From Lachnospiraceae bacterium UBA3826 (GTDB lineage Bacteria > Bacillota > Clostridia > Lachnospirales > Lachnospiraceae), in the NCBI GenBank assembly GCA_002393095.1, contig DGII01000149.1, positions 1-18,910 on the forward strand: a stretch of DNA of 18,910 nt, read 5' to 3'. Each line of letters opens with the position of its first letter. Within the stretch, counting starts at the first letter, position 1. Made by a program: the position numbers and the translations under genes. This document shows, piece by piece, positions 1-7,122 of this stretch. The notes below the pieces were generated by a model. The model was not told where the DNA came from. It worked only from the letters and a program-made list of their open reading frames with translations, and made no database searches.

Positions 1-36
1 CTGAAGCCTGCGCGTCTGCCATTCCACCACTTCCGC
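1..36 (-). tRNA. tRNA-Leu(CAG), 5' part, cut by window edge
   Basis: On the minus strand position 36 begins GCGGAAG, a typical leucine acceptor 5' strand, followed by a D-arm with GGAATGGCAGAC and the start of an anticodon stem (CAGGC). The loop begins TTCAG, giving anticodon CAG. The acceptor 5' strand is identical to that of the tRNA-Leu at 10000. The variable arm, T-arm and 3' end lie beyond the window, so the isoacceptor call rests on the 5' part only. Confidence 0.85.
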
Positions 37-135
37 TTATGACATAAACGCCCGAACCGAGCGCTCACGTGATATTCTATCTGTTTTGCATGCGTGTGTC
101 AAGCAAGATTTCGCAAATTTTAGCATATATATAGT

Positions 136-172
136 AGGAACTTCCGGGCACTCCTCTGTGCCGGAAGTTCCT
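136..172 (-). terminator. Hairpin terminator after the 931-aa surface protein gene
   Basis: Arms at 136-151 and 158-172 pair over about 15 bp with a single bulged G (AGGAACTTCCGG.GCAC against GTGCCGGAAGTTCCT), with a short loop. It starts 16 nt past the stop codon at 188. The downstream minus strand is AT-rich (TACTATATATA) but has no clean U-run, so termination may be imperfect. It also separates this gene from the tRNA-Leu. Confidence 0.7.
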
Positions 173-187
173 GTCTAAGAAATTGTA

Positions 188-2983
188 TCAGTAATCCAGT
201 TCGTAGGTTCCGAGATAGGAAATCTGGAATGCCACCTGTCCGTCTGCCAGAGGTGTAAGTTCACTAACAAAGTACTTCTTTCCGTCCGGGCCGTATACAT
301 ACAGCCTAACGACCTTGGTTCCCTTAGGTACCGTCGTATGAAGTGCCGTAACGGCATTCAATACCTGAGGCTTCTTAAACGCTATCCTTGTAAAGCCTTT
401 ACCCTTTGTAACGGTAGCCGCTATATCAACCGCATCCTGCTTTTTCTTTGTCGTATTCTTAAGGAATGTAAGTGCTATTCCGTTATTCGTGAATACGTGC
501 AGTCCGTCAACTTTACTGTTATCCAATGCAGTAAACGTAGATGTCGGAACGATTATCTGACTTCCTCGTAAAGATACGGATACGATATTGTTTCCCGTTG
601 CCTTTGTATTACCGCTTGAAGCACCGTTGCCTGTTGATGCAGAAGCCGCTGTTCCCGTGACACCGAGTACAGACAGATTGCCGTCTGCCTTAAGCACGTT
701 ATCAAGCTGGCTCCATGAAGATATAGTAGCTGCACCGGTCGAGGTCGTATTACTAACAACTCCGGTAAATCCTGAAGCAGAGCCTGTTGTTACAGGAGTG
801 CTGCTGTTGTCATCATCATCCGATGAATCGCCTGATGACGATTCACTTGACGAACTGCCTGACGATGATGAGCCGGAACCCGTCTGCGGTGTGCCCGCCT
901 TCTTAACTATCGTATAATCAGAGAATCTATTGGATTCGAATGTGAGCATTCCCGTAGTACTGTTATATGTTGCGGCAAGCTCTGTCTTGGTTCCGTTATG
1001 ATTTCTTACAACGGAATACGTCTCACCTGCCTGTAATCCTGATGCGGAGACCGGAATGCTGACCGTCACATTATTCGAGATACTGGTGATACTGTCACTC
1101 CAATACTGTCCATTTCCTTTAGATACAACTTTATCAAGATCTATATCGATCGTCGCGACCGCCGTTGCTCCTTCTCCTGCCACTGCAGCAGCCGAATTAT
1201 CGGTAGCGGTATTGGTTATCGTCATTCTGACATTACCGCTGCTTGCTGCATTGCTTCCACCTGTTATCGTAGCTCCGTTATAAGCAGCCGGTGCACTGAC
1301 GATATCATCAGCCGAACTTACCACTCCTTTGAAATGGAAGTTTGAGTTAGTCATGGTGAAACTGAATACTCCGGTATCATCCGTAGGTGCTACGGTATAT
1401 CCGTTGATACTTAAGCCCGCTATCTGATATCCGTAATCAGGTACCAACTCAAATCTGTATGTCTGACCTATCGTAAGATTATATGAGGCATAATCCGTCG
1501 TGGCCCTGTTGCCATCCGACTCATCAATAAGATCTCTTCTGTTTCCGTTTGAATCCAACAGATAAAGCCTGCAGTTCTCTACATATCTGTCCGTACCTCT
1601 GTCTGACTCCTTGTAGCTCCATCCTACGTTCTTGGTATTGGATAATTCGATGGCAAACCTATATGAATAGGCATTACTTGCGGAAAACTCAACAGTTCCG
1701 TTTGCACTTCGCCATAAACCTTCCTCGATTGAAGGACGGGCTATCTCGGTTGCGCCGTTTGATCCCGGCTCAGCAGGTGCTGCATTCCTGAATATCTGTA
1801 TGGATTTAAGAAGCTCTTTATCAGATATAGTTATTCTGATCCTTGCCGTGGCAGTGGGAATGTCTTGATTACTGCCTGTAGACGCATTACCGAGAGACGT
1901 TCCGGAAGAATCAAGGAACGTAACAGTTGCCGTGCACTGTCCGCCTGTCTGATCATCTACCGATACGAGATACCGTCCGCCACCGCTGTTTGAAACAAAG
2001 CTCACGCTGCTTATTGTATTGCTATCCGCCGTAAGAGTCTGTGAATCCTCTGAGTAGATCGTATGTGAATTAAGTGTATAACTGTCAAGCGTATATCCGC
2101 TGTTGGCTACAGCTTTTACATAATTCGCCCGTACAGTACCTCCGGCTGCCGGAACATCAGACCAGTCCGTTCCGTTTGCAGAATACTTGATCGTTCCACC
2201 TGTGGTTGAGTATGCACTGACAGTCAGACTCTTGGTCGTTGATGTAAAAGTTATGTCCTGAATATAATGTAACGCAGGATTATCGCTAAGCCCATGCGAG
2301 TTCGTATCTGTTATCACATTACCGTCTATCTTATAACTTACGCCATATCCCGATGCAGGAACAGCCTTTACAAAAGCCGCCTCAGTATCCGATGCTAAAC
2401 CTGCTGCGGGTATATTCACCCATGTGTTCTCATCAACGCTGTATTGGATGGTTCCGTTAGTGTTGTCATAAGAATTTGCCCTTATACAAATGGCCGGATC
2501 GGTACCACCGCCACCACCATTTCCGGGGTCGTTACCTCCACTACCTTCTTCCTCAACGGTTATAGCGGTTATTGAGCAACTTGCCAATTCACTTGAATTA
2601 AAGAACAGTTCATTTCCACCTGCAAGTTCATCTCCTATATTGATCGTTATAGGCTCATTGTTATTACCCGGATCAATGGTATTAAAAGATGAAGGAGATG
2701 AAGTTATACTTGTAATTGTGTAATTACCCACCGGAGAAATCCTTATTCCAAATCCGCTTGCGGGGTCACCGGATTCCAACGTTTTCCAAACAGGTTCTCC
2801 CTCGTTATAGTCGAAAATATACTCAACAATGCACTTCGAACTGTCATATTCGCATACACTTATTGAGGATTCATTATCCGCCTTCGCCTTAAGTATATCC
2901 CCCGTGAAGACGCTCGCAAATACAAGCAGGCCTGCCAGTATGAGCGCTACCCCTTTCATTCCCTTCTCGTACAATCTTTTCAT
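188..2983 (-). CDS. Large secreted, repeat-containing surface protein
   Basis: A 931-aa protein with a clear signal peptide: charged N-terminus, hydrophobic core at about residues 11-28, and a likely SPase I cut after AKA (33-35). The start is supported by AGGAG upstream. Three related beta-type units follow (about 40-95, 165-225 and 250-305), with shared features such as GTIQYSVDENTW / GTIKYSANGTDW and a later VKAVxxSGY. A Gly-rich linker lies at about 147-162. A Ser/Asp-rich linker (about 693-737) precedes a C-terminal region ending GTYELDY. There is no LPXTG motif, no clear C-terminal membrane anchor and no enzyme motif, so it is probably secreted or held non-covalently at the surface, with adhesin-like or structural architecture. 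The function is unknown. A tandem CTATCC motif lies about 140 bp upstream. Confidence 0.75.
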   Translation of the reverse strand: MKRLYEKGMKGVALILAGLLVFASVFTGDILKAKADNESSISVCEYDSSKCIVEYIFDYNEGEPVWKTLESGDPASGFGIRISPVGNYTITSITSSPSSFNTIDPGNNNEPITINIGDELAGGNELFFNSSELASCSITAITVEEEGSGGNDPGNGGGGGTDPAICIRANSYDNTNGTIQYSVDENTWVNIPAAGLASDTEAAFVKAVPASGYGVSYKIDGNVITDTNSHGLSDNPALHYIQDITFTSTTKSLTVSAYSTTGGTIKYSANGTDWSDVPAAGGTVRANYVKAVANSGYTLDSYTLNSHTIYSEDSQTLTADSNTISSVSFVSNSGGGRYLVSVDDQTGGQCTATVTFLDSSGTSLGNASTGSNQDIPTATARIRITISDKELLKSIQIFRNAAPAEPGSNGATEIARPSIEEGLWRSANGTVEFSASNAYSYRFAIELSNTKNVGWSYKESDRGTDRYVENCRLYLLDSNGNRRDLIDESDGNRATTDYASYNLTIGQTYRFELVPDYGYQIAGLSINGYTVAPTDDTGVFSFTMTNSNFHFKGVVSSADDIVSAPAAYNGATITGGSNAASSGNVRMTITNTATDNSAAAVAGEGATAVATIDIDLDKVVSKGNGQYWSDSITSISNNVTVSIPVSASGLQAGETYSVVRNHNGTKTELAATYNSTTGMLTFESNRFSDYTIVKKAGTPQTGSGSSSSGSSSSESSSGDSSDDDDNSSTPVTTGSASGFTGVVSNTTSTGAATISSWSQLDNVLKADGNLSVLGVTGTAASASTGNGASSGNTKATGNNIVSVSLRGSQIIVPTSTFTALDNSKVDGLHVFTNNGIALTFLKNTTKKKQDAVDIAATVTKGKGFTRIAFKKPQVLNAVTALHTTVPKGTKVVRLYVYGPDGKKYFVSELTPLADGQVAFQISYLGTYELDY

Positions 2984-3121
2984 GTTCGAAATCTTCTCCT
3001 TTCGTGATCATACTTGATCACATGTACCTTATTCTGCTTCGAAGGCATTCTGCACTACCGCCCTTACGCATTCCGTCAAAGTATTTTGGTATTATTTTAC
3101 TGTATCATTACATATCTATGG

Positions 3122-3138
3122 GGATAGGAAAGGGATAG
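3122..3138 (-). promoter_or_regulatory. Tandem CTATCC motif upstream of the surface protein gene
   Basis: The minus strand reads CTATCCCTTTCCTATCC, two CTATCC units whose starts are 11 bp apart, one helical turn. It lies about 140-155 bp before the start codon at 2983, just upstream of an AT-rich tract with a possible -10 (TAAAAT). Related motifs occur before the LuxR gene starting at 4644 and the lipoprotein gene starting at 9777. Activator binding is an inference. Confidence 0.4.
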
Positions 3139-3164
3139 TTTTTATATATGTATCACAACGCAAA

Positions 3165-3212
3165 ATAACAAAAAGAGCATAACCGCGGCCCTTTTCACCC
3201 GTCATACTCTTT
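3165..3212 (-). terminator. Rho-independent terminator after the first LuxR gene
   Basis: On the minus strand AAAGAGTAT (3212-3204) pairs with ATGCTCTTT (3180-3172) with one G-T wobble. Additional pairing is possible in the GC-rich interior. The tract TTTTTGTTATTTT follows. It starts about 35 nt past the stop codon at 3247. Confidence 0.75.
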
Positions 3213-3246
3213 ACGTTGTCTCATTTATTAAATGCTGATTCAATTA

Positions 3247-4644
3247 TTACAGTTCACTGCGGTCTATCCAGATCCTTCGAAGTTCCTTGCGATTAGTTGC
3301 TCCCGTTTTTTTCAGGATGTTCTTAATATGGAACTTGACCGTATTCTCAGATATGAATAATGCAGCGGCCGCCTCAGCATTAGTCTTGCCTTCCATTACC
3401 TGCCGCAATACGTCCTGCTCGCGATCGGAAATATCGAAATGTGTAACAAACTCCGCAAACCGCTCCTCTTCGCTCTTGATCCTTCCATCAGCCGTTTGAG
3501 CCGGAATACGATCCGGGAAGGAATTGTACATCCTTCGCCAGAATGCTGCGGCGATAAATATAGCCCCAACAAACAGTATGCCGGCACAGACCACAAGCAC
3601 CATGGGCCGCTGTGATATCAGAATTGCCACACCGTTTCCCAAGGACTCTCCTGCACGTCTTATCATCATTCCCGCAGCGGCAAGATACATTCCGTACTCC
3701 TTAGAGATATCCACAAAGAGCACAACGCAGTATACACCGTAAACACCCATCAATATATATGAAAGAATATATACCGGAAGCTTAAGTGTAGGGTCTTGCG
3801 ACAGCGCCATACTTAGGAATGGACTGAGCAATGCACATATACAAAGGATCAATCCGCTCTGTCTGGATTTGGTCACAACAATACCCGCGATCAGAAGTCC
3901 CGCAGCCGATGTGGCTCTAACAACCTCAAGACTGACACCACCGCCCGCCAGGTCGGAAACCGGGAAATAGTATCCCATATTCATCGTCACACATACGATA
4001 AGGAGGAGCAACATGCCATGCACGATCAGGCCGAGGTCCTGCCCGCCTGCCTTAATGGTTCCTGTCTGCCCATCTTCATTACTCTTATCATCGCCGCTCG
4101 GCATAACGCTCCATATCAACGCTATAAGTGCCACCGCAATCGCTGCATATACAGCCGTGGAGACACTGCCCAAATACAGATCACCGCCTAAGGGCAAAGT
4201 GATCAACCATGATACGATTCCGCCAAGGGCAGCGGCTATTCCGTATACAAGGCCGCAATCCGCAAGCAGAGTCGCAAGCAAGGTGATATACCCTCCGGTC
4301 AGCATACCGATAAATATGACCATTACGTACCCTAGTGCAAGCTTGACAGGCGCTACAGGAATGAGCGTTGCCCCGATCATGGACACCAATTCTGCCGCGA
4401 TCACGAAGAACATAGCAGTTCTAAGTGTATAAGGGCGGCATTTGATATACAGGATAAAGAGCAATACGCCAATCGCCTGCAGACCATAATCAATCACATT
4501 GCCGGAAATATCCAAGAATTCAGGGGCGAATGATTCAAAAAGACCGTAGAACCACTTGATATAACCAATACCTGTCCATGTTATCGCCAGGACGGTTATG
4601 ATACACAGAAGTATGAATTTCTTTAAATTCTCACTTTTTGTCAT
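3247..4644 (-). CDS. Membrane-anchored LuxR-family regulator (MFS-like domain plus HTH)
   Basis: A 465-aa protein. Residues about 10-375 contain roughly 12 hydrophobic segments arranged like an MFS-type transporter fold. Residues 405-460 are a LuxR/GerE helix-turn-helix: ISDREQDVLRQVMEGKTN, then AAAALFISENTVKFHIKNIL, which carries the conserved T-V-K-x-H-I-K-N-I-L recognition-helix pattern. No phospho-receiver domain is present. The layout implies a regulator that senses a ligand or membrane state and binds DNA from the membrane. This architecture is known from anaerobic Clostridia and Actinobacteria; the ligand here is unknown. Tandem CTATCC/CTACCC motifs lie 69-85 bp upstream, next to a plausible promoter (TTGCTT, TATATT), which suggests autoregulation or control by its neighbour. 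It has its own terminator and is separated from the paralogous gene at 4774 by another. Confidence 0.85.
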   Translation of the reverse strand: MTKSENLKKFILLCIITVLAITWTGIGYIKWFYGLFESFAPEFLDISGNVIDYGLQAIGVLLFILYIKCRPYTLRTAMFFVIAAELVSMIGATLIPVAPVKLALGYVMVIFIGMLTGGYITLLATLLADCGLVYGIAAALGGIVSWLITLPLGGDLYLGSVSTAVYAAIAVALIALIWSVMPSGDDKSNEDGQTGTIKAGGQDLGLIVHGMLLLLIVCVTMNMGYYFPVSDLAGGGVSLEVVRATSAAGLLIAGIVVTKSRQSGLILCICALLSPFLSMALSQDPTLKLPVYILSYILMGVYGVYCVVLFVDISKEYGMYLAAAGMMIRRAGESLGNGVAILISQRPMVLVVCAGILFVGAIFIAAAFWRRMYNSFPDRIPAQTADGRIKSEEERFAEFVTHFDISDREQDVLRQVMEGKTNAEAAAALFISENTVKFHIKNILKKTGATNRKELRRIWIDRSEL

Positions 4645-4712
4645 AATAGAAATACTATCACAGAAGGCTGCAATTTAGAATATAAATAACATGCGATACC
4701 GTAAGCAAACAG

Positions 4713-4729
4713 GGATAGTCTGCGGGTAG
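4713..4729 (-). promoter_or_regulatory. Tandem CTACCC/CTATCC motif upstream of the first LuxR gene
   Basis: The minus strand reads CTACCCGCAGACTATCC, two near-identical hexamers with starts 11 bp apart, the same spacing as at 3122-3138. A candidate -35 (TTGCTT) begins a few bases downstream, followed at 17-18 bp by TTATAT/TATATT, so the motif sits where an activator would contact RNA polymerase. The promoter call is by eye. Confidence 0.4.
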
Positions 4730-4740
4730 GTGCACCCATC

Positions 4741-4775
4741 AAAAGACCTCCGTGCCCGGCACAGAGGTCATCCTT
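4741..4775 (-). terminator. Terminator hairpin of the second LuxR gene; left copy of an inverted repeat
   Basis: Minus-strand reading gives GGATGACCTCTGTGCC-GGGCACGGAGGTCTTTT, a stable stem with a U-run, starting directly at the stop codon (TAA, 4776-4774). The same 35-bp unit occurs inverted at 6336-6372 with 33 of 35 positions identical, including the asymmetric flanks AAAAG and ATCCTT. Confidence 0.8.
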
Positions 4776-6312
4776 ATTGATTGTAGCTATCATACAGGCT
4801 GTTGAGTTCATGACGATTGGAGCAGCCTGTCTTGCGAAGGATATTCTTGACGTGGTACTTGACCGTCGATTCCTGCACGAACAGTTCGGAAGCGATCTCC
4901 TTATTGGAGAGCTTGTTCGTAATATGGAAAAGAACGAGCGTCTCACGATCCGTAAGGCCATAATGATCGGAAAAACCTTGCTGAACCGTCTCATGCGAAG
5001 TCTGTGCTCCGTCCTGATCATTACCTATGGCATTCATAGTCATATTGCCCAGGTACAGGCGGATAAACAATGTCAGGAACACGACTACGGTTATGATGAA
5101 CATTATCGCTGCAAATATGTTAAGTATTATAGGGGTCGGTGAAAGCTTAATGCCTATAGCTGTGCTGATAAAGTCACCGATACGGCCGTACATAAGGCCG
5201 AACGGCGCGATGAATATCAGACACTTTTCCTTACCTATAGGCCTGTATCTTAAAGATTCCCATGCGATATCGGAGAAGAGAACCACACGATACACCACAT
5301 AGAGGCCTGTAACGGCGTAATTGATTATCCATAAGATCATACCACTTACGGATACGCTGTGAAGGAGGATCAATACAAACGGGAAGACAAGAGCTGCCAC
5401 GCATAAGATGCCGCCCCATCTCCTGTTAAGATCATTGATCACTCCTGCAACTATAAGACCTATCGCATAGAACATTCTGGTATATTCAAGCGACATACCG
5501 CCCGTCCATACATCAGAAAAGTCAAAGTAGAATCCGATTCCCTTGACTAGGCTAAGCAGTATCACAACCGCCGTAGCAAGCCCGAGTAGCCTTATGGCCA
5601 CCTTCTTGTTCATATCAGGATCTGTATCATACGACATATAAGTACTGCCTGTATCCGGTGCCGGCGCATTATTAAGTACCGAGTATGCAACCGACCATTC
5701 TCCGTATCCGCTGATACATATAAGTACTATAGTGATCAGAACTATGATCACATATATCCCGACCGCACGTATATCTGTTAAGAAATTGGAGTCTCCAATG
5801 ATCGATATCAGATATGAGCCTATTGATCCGATCGAATAACCAAGACCGAATACGATACCGCGCCTGTTCATATCCACATAGAAGGTCAGCATGTATATAT
5901 ACAAAGCTGCAACTATTCCGTGAAGAACATTGAGAATGTATCCGAATACCAGTGCCGAAGACAATGCCCCGACTGTCATACATATATATGTAAGCGCTAT
6001 GTCGACAAGGCTTGCTGCTGCAAATGCTGTCTTAAATAATCTGTCGGTGGCATCATTGAGTGCAGACTTCACCGTGATCCTTTGCACAATAACGCACGTT
6101 ATCAAAATCCCGATGGCCTGAAATACATAACCCACACCTTCTGTCAGGAATTCCAGTGAAGATATCAGCCCCTGTGCTTCAAGGATATCAGCGATGTTAT
6201 ACACCCATGACAGGAATGCCGATCCCGTCCACAGGAAACTAAGACCGATAACAAGGGTTACTATGATGTTGTTACTGCGCAATTTCTTCGTAGTCATACA
6301 CAGATAATACAT
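4774..6312 (-). CDS. Second membrane-anchored LuxR-family regulator
   Basis: About 512 aa from the ATG at 6312. An in-frame GTG at 6330 would add six residues, but GGGGAG lies correctly spaced before the ATG, so I prefer it. The N-terminal ~400 residues hold about 12 hydrophobic segments of MFS-like type. The last 60 are a LuxR/GerE HTH: LTDRETLVLFHITNKLSN, then IASELFVQESTVKYHVKNIL. It matches the regulator at 3247-4644 in architecture, including the N-terminal FLWTGSAFLSWVYNI / TWTGIGYIKWFYGL, so the pair are tandem paralogues. An acidic/Gln-rich linker (about residues 428-450) joins the two parts. I could not find a convincing promoter between this gene and hicB. Its ends are bracketed by an inverted repeat. 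Confidence 0.85.
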   Translation of the reverse strand: MYYLCMTTKKLRSNNIIVTLVIGLSFLWTGSAFLSWVYNIADILEAQGLISSLEFLTEGVGYVFQAIGILITCVIVQRITVKSALNDATDRLFKTAFAAASLVDIALTYICMTVGALSSALVFGYILNVLHGIVAALYIYMLTFYVDMNRRGIVFGLGYSIGSIGSYLISIIGDSNFLTDIRAVGIYVIIVLITIVLICISGYGEWSVAYSVLNNAPAPDTGSTYMSYDTDPDMNKKVAIRLLGLATAVVILLSLVKGIGFYFDFSDVWTGGMSLEYTRMFYAIGLIVAGVINDLNRRWGGILCVAALVFPFVLILLHSVSVSGMILWIINYAVTGLYVVYRVVLFSDIAWESLRYRPIGKEKCLIFIAPFGLMYGRIGDFISTAIGIKLSPTPIILNIFAAIMFIITVVVFLTLFIRLYLGNMTMNAIGNDQDGAQTSHETVQQGFSDHYGLTDRETLVLFHITNKLSNKEIASELFVQESTVKYHVKNILRKTGCSNRHELNSLYDSYNQ

Positions 6313-6335
6313 CTTTTCCGCTCCCCGCACAACAC

Positions 6336-6372
6336 AAAAGGATGACCTCCGTGCCGAGCACGGAGGTCTTTT
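6336..6372 (+). repeat. Right copy of the inverted repeat flanking the second LuxR gene; terminator-like on the plus strand
   Basis: The plus strand carries GGATGACCTCCGTGCC-GAGCACGGAGGTCTTTT, a perfect 11-bp-plus stem with a T-run. Its reverse complement matches 4741-4775 at 33 of 35 positions. No plus-strand gene ends here, so as a terminator it has no obvious client. On the minus strand the hairpin lies in the leader region of the LuxR gene, about 24 nt before its start. Confidence 0.75.
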
Positions 6373-6378
6373 AATAAG

Positions 6379-6409
6379 AGTAAGGGGCAGCTATTCGCTG
6401 CCCCTTACT
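6379..6409 (-). terminator. Strong hairpin downstream of hicB
   Basis: Perfect 13-bp inverted repeat AGTAAGGGGCAGC / GCTGCCCCTTACT with a 5-nt loop, 10 nt past the hicB stop codon. The following minus-strand bases are CTTATTAAAAG, so the U-tract is short. It is the likely end of the hicAB transcript and would reduce read-through into the LuxR gene. Confidence 0.6.
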
Positions 6410-6418
6410 TCATTCTCG

Positions 6419-6772
6419 CTATGCTTGGCTTGCAACATTCCCGAAAAACGATTCCATAGCCATCGACACAACATGATTAAGTGAGTAACCATTTTCTGCT
6501 GCATATTCCGCTGCACGCTCATGAAGTAGAGGTGTGGTTCTCACATTAAAACTCCCGGAAAACTCTTTTTGCGGCTCTTTACCTACTTGCTCGCAAATAC
6601 TGAGATAATTCTCTATGCAATCATGAAATGCCTTTTCAAGTTCATCTATTGATGCACCATGAAAATTCAATGAATCCGATATACCAAAGACTTCTCCAAC
6701 AAATATCTTATCATCCTTATCATATGCAATAGAGGCTTTATATCCCTTATAATTCATCATATCTGATTTCAT
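6419..6772 (-). CDS. hicB: HicB-family antitoxin
   Basis: 117 aa. The N-terminal half has the degenerate RNase-H-like HicB fold signature: YKGYKASIAYDKDDKIFVGEVFGISDSLNFHG, then SIDELEKAFHDCIENYLSIC. The C-terminal part (about 75-112) resembles the ribbon-helix-helix / arc-type region of HicB proteins (SGSFNVRTTPLLHERAAEYAAENGYSLNHVVSMAMESFF). HicB neutralises HicA and usually represses the operon by binding a palindromic operator, such as the 19-bp palindrome at 7055-7073. It begins 3 nt after the hicA stop codon, in the typical toxin-first order. Confidence is high for the family; activity is inferred. Confidence 0.88.
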   Translation of the reverse strand: MKSDMMNYKGYKASIAYDKDDKIFVGEVFGISDSLNFHGASIDELEKAFHDCIENYLSICEQVGKEPQKEFSGSFNVRTTPLLHERAAEYAAENGYSLNHVVSMAMESFFGNVASQA

Positions 6773-6775
6773 GGC

Positions 6776-7039
6776 TCAATCCTCCTTTTCACCAATCTCA
6801 TCAATGAAATGCTTAACCTTCTCAACCATATACTTGTATAGTTCATTTCCGGGATGAGGACCGTCAAATTGAATAACTCGCTTCGTAGGATTATGCACAT
6901 ATCCTATTCCTGAACCTCTTCCTCCTTGGAATTTCGAGCAGTTACACTTGCTCATCAGTACATCTAACTCTCGAGTAGTGAAATTCTTAGGAAATGGCTT
7001 TCTGTACAGTTTGTCTATTAGGTCTTTCTTCTTTGGCAT
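6776..7039 (-). CDS. hicA: HicA-family toxin (variant)
   Basis: 87 aa, small and basic, directly upstream of hicB. HicA toxins are dsRBD-like mRNA interferases. Residues about 39-72 (GGRGSGIGYVHNPTKRVIQFDGPHPGNELYKY) align with the usual HicA core, where a Gly-Ser-His carries the catalytic histidine, followed by the conserved H-P-x-x-E-L-x-x-Y segment. Here the first motif reads GSG, so the canonical His is absent, although a nearby His follows in YVHNP. Some Clostridial HicA relatives have this form, so it may be a subfamily rather than a dead toxin. GGAGG sits just before the ATG. A promoter with overlapping palindrome is at 7055-7106. Confidence 0.8.
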   Translation of the reverse strand: MPKKKDLIDKLYRKPFPKNFTTRELDVLMSKCNCSKFQGGRGSGIGYVHNPTKRVIQFDGPHPGNELYKYMVEKVKHFIDEIGEKED

Positions 7040-7054
7040 TACGCCTCCGTCTGT

Positions 7055-7106
7055 GTAACTAATTTTTAGTTACTATTATAATATCACTTATTATTTCTTA
7101 TATCAA
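7055..7106 (-). promoter_or_regulatory. hicAB promoter with palindromic operator
   Basis: On the minus strand a -35 TTGATA (7106-7101) and a -10 TATTAT (7083-7078) are separated by 17 bp. Just downstream lies a 19-bp palindrome, GTAACTAATTTTTAGTTAC (7055-7073), with 8-bp arms around the presumed start site. It is ideally placed for repression by the RHH part of HicB. Motifs are read directly; the regulatory role follows family knowledge. Confidence 0.6.
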
Positions 7107-7122
7107 GCATTTTTCACAAAGA

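Noticed and set aside
588..917. Plus-strand reading frame of about 109 codons
   Set aside because: Antisense shadow of the Ser/Asp-rich linker of the 931-aa protein; low-complexity composition and no RBS.
188..2983. Sortase-anchored adhesin
   Set aside because: No LPXTG-type motif, hydrophobic tail or basic end is present at the C-terminus.
4013..4432. Plus-strand reading frame of 139 codons
   Set aside because: Antisense of the membrane domain of the LuxR gene, with mirror-image composition and no domain or RBS.
6310..6330. GTG at 6330 as start of the second LuxR gene
   Set aside because: The ATG at 6312 has GGGGAG at proper spacing, whereas the GTG has none; the extension adds only six residues.
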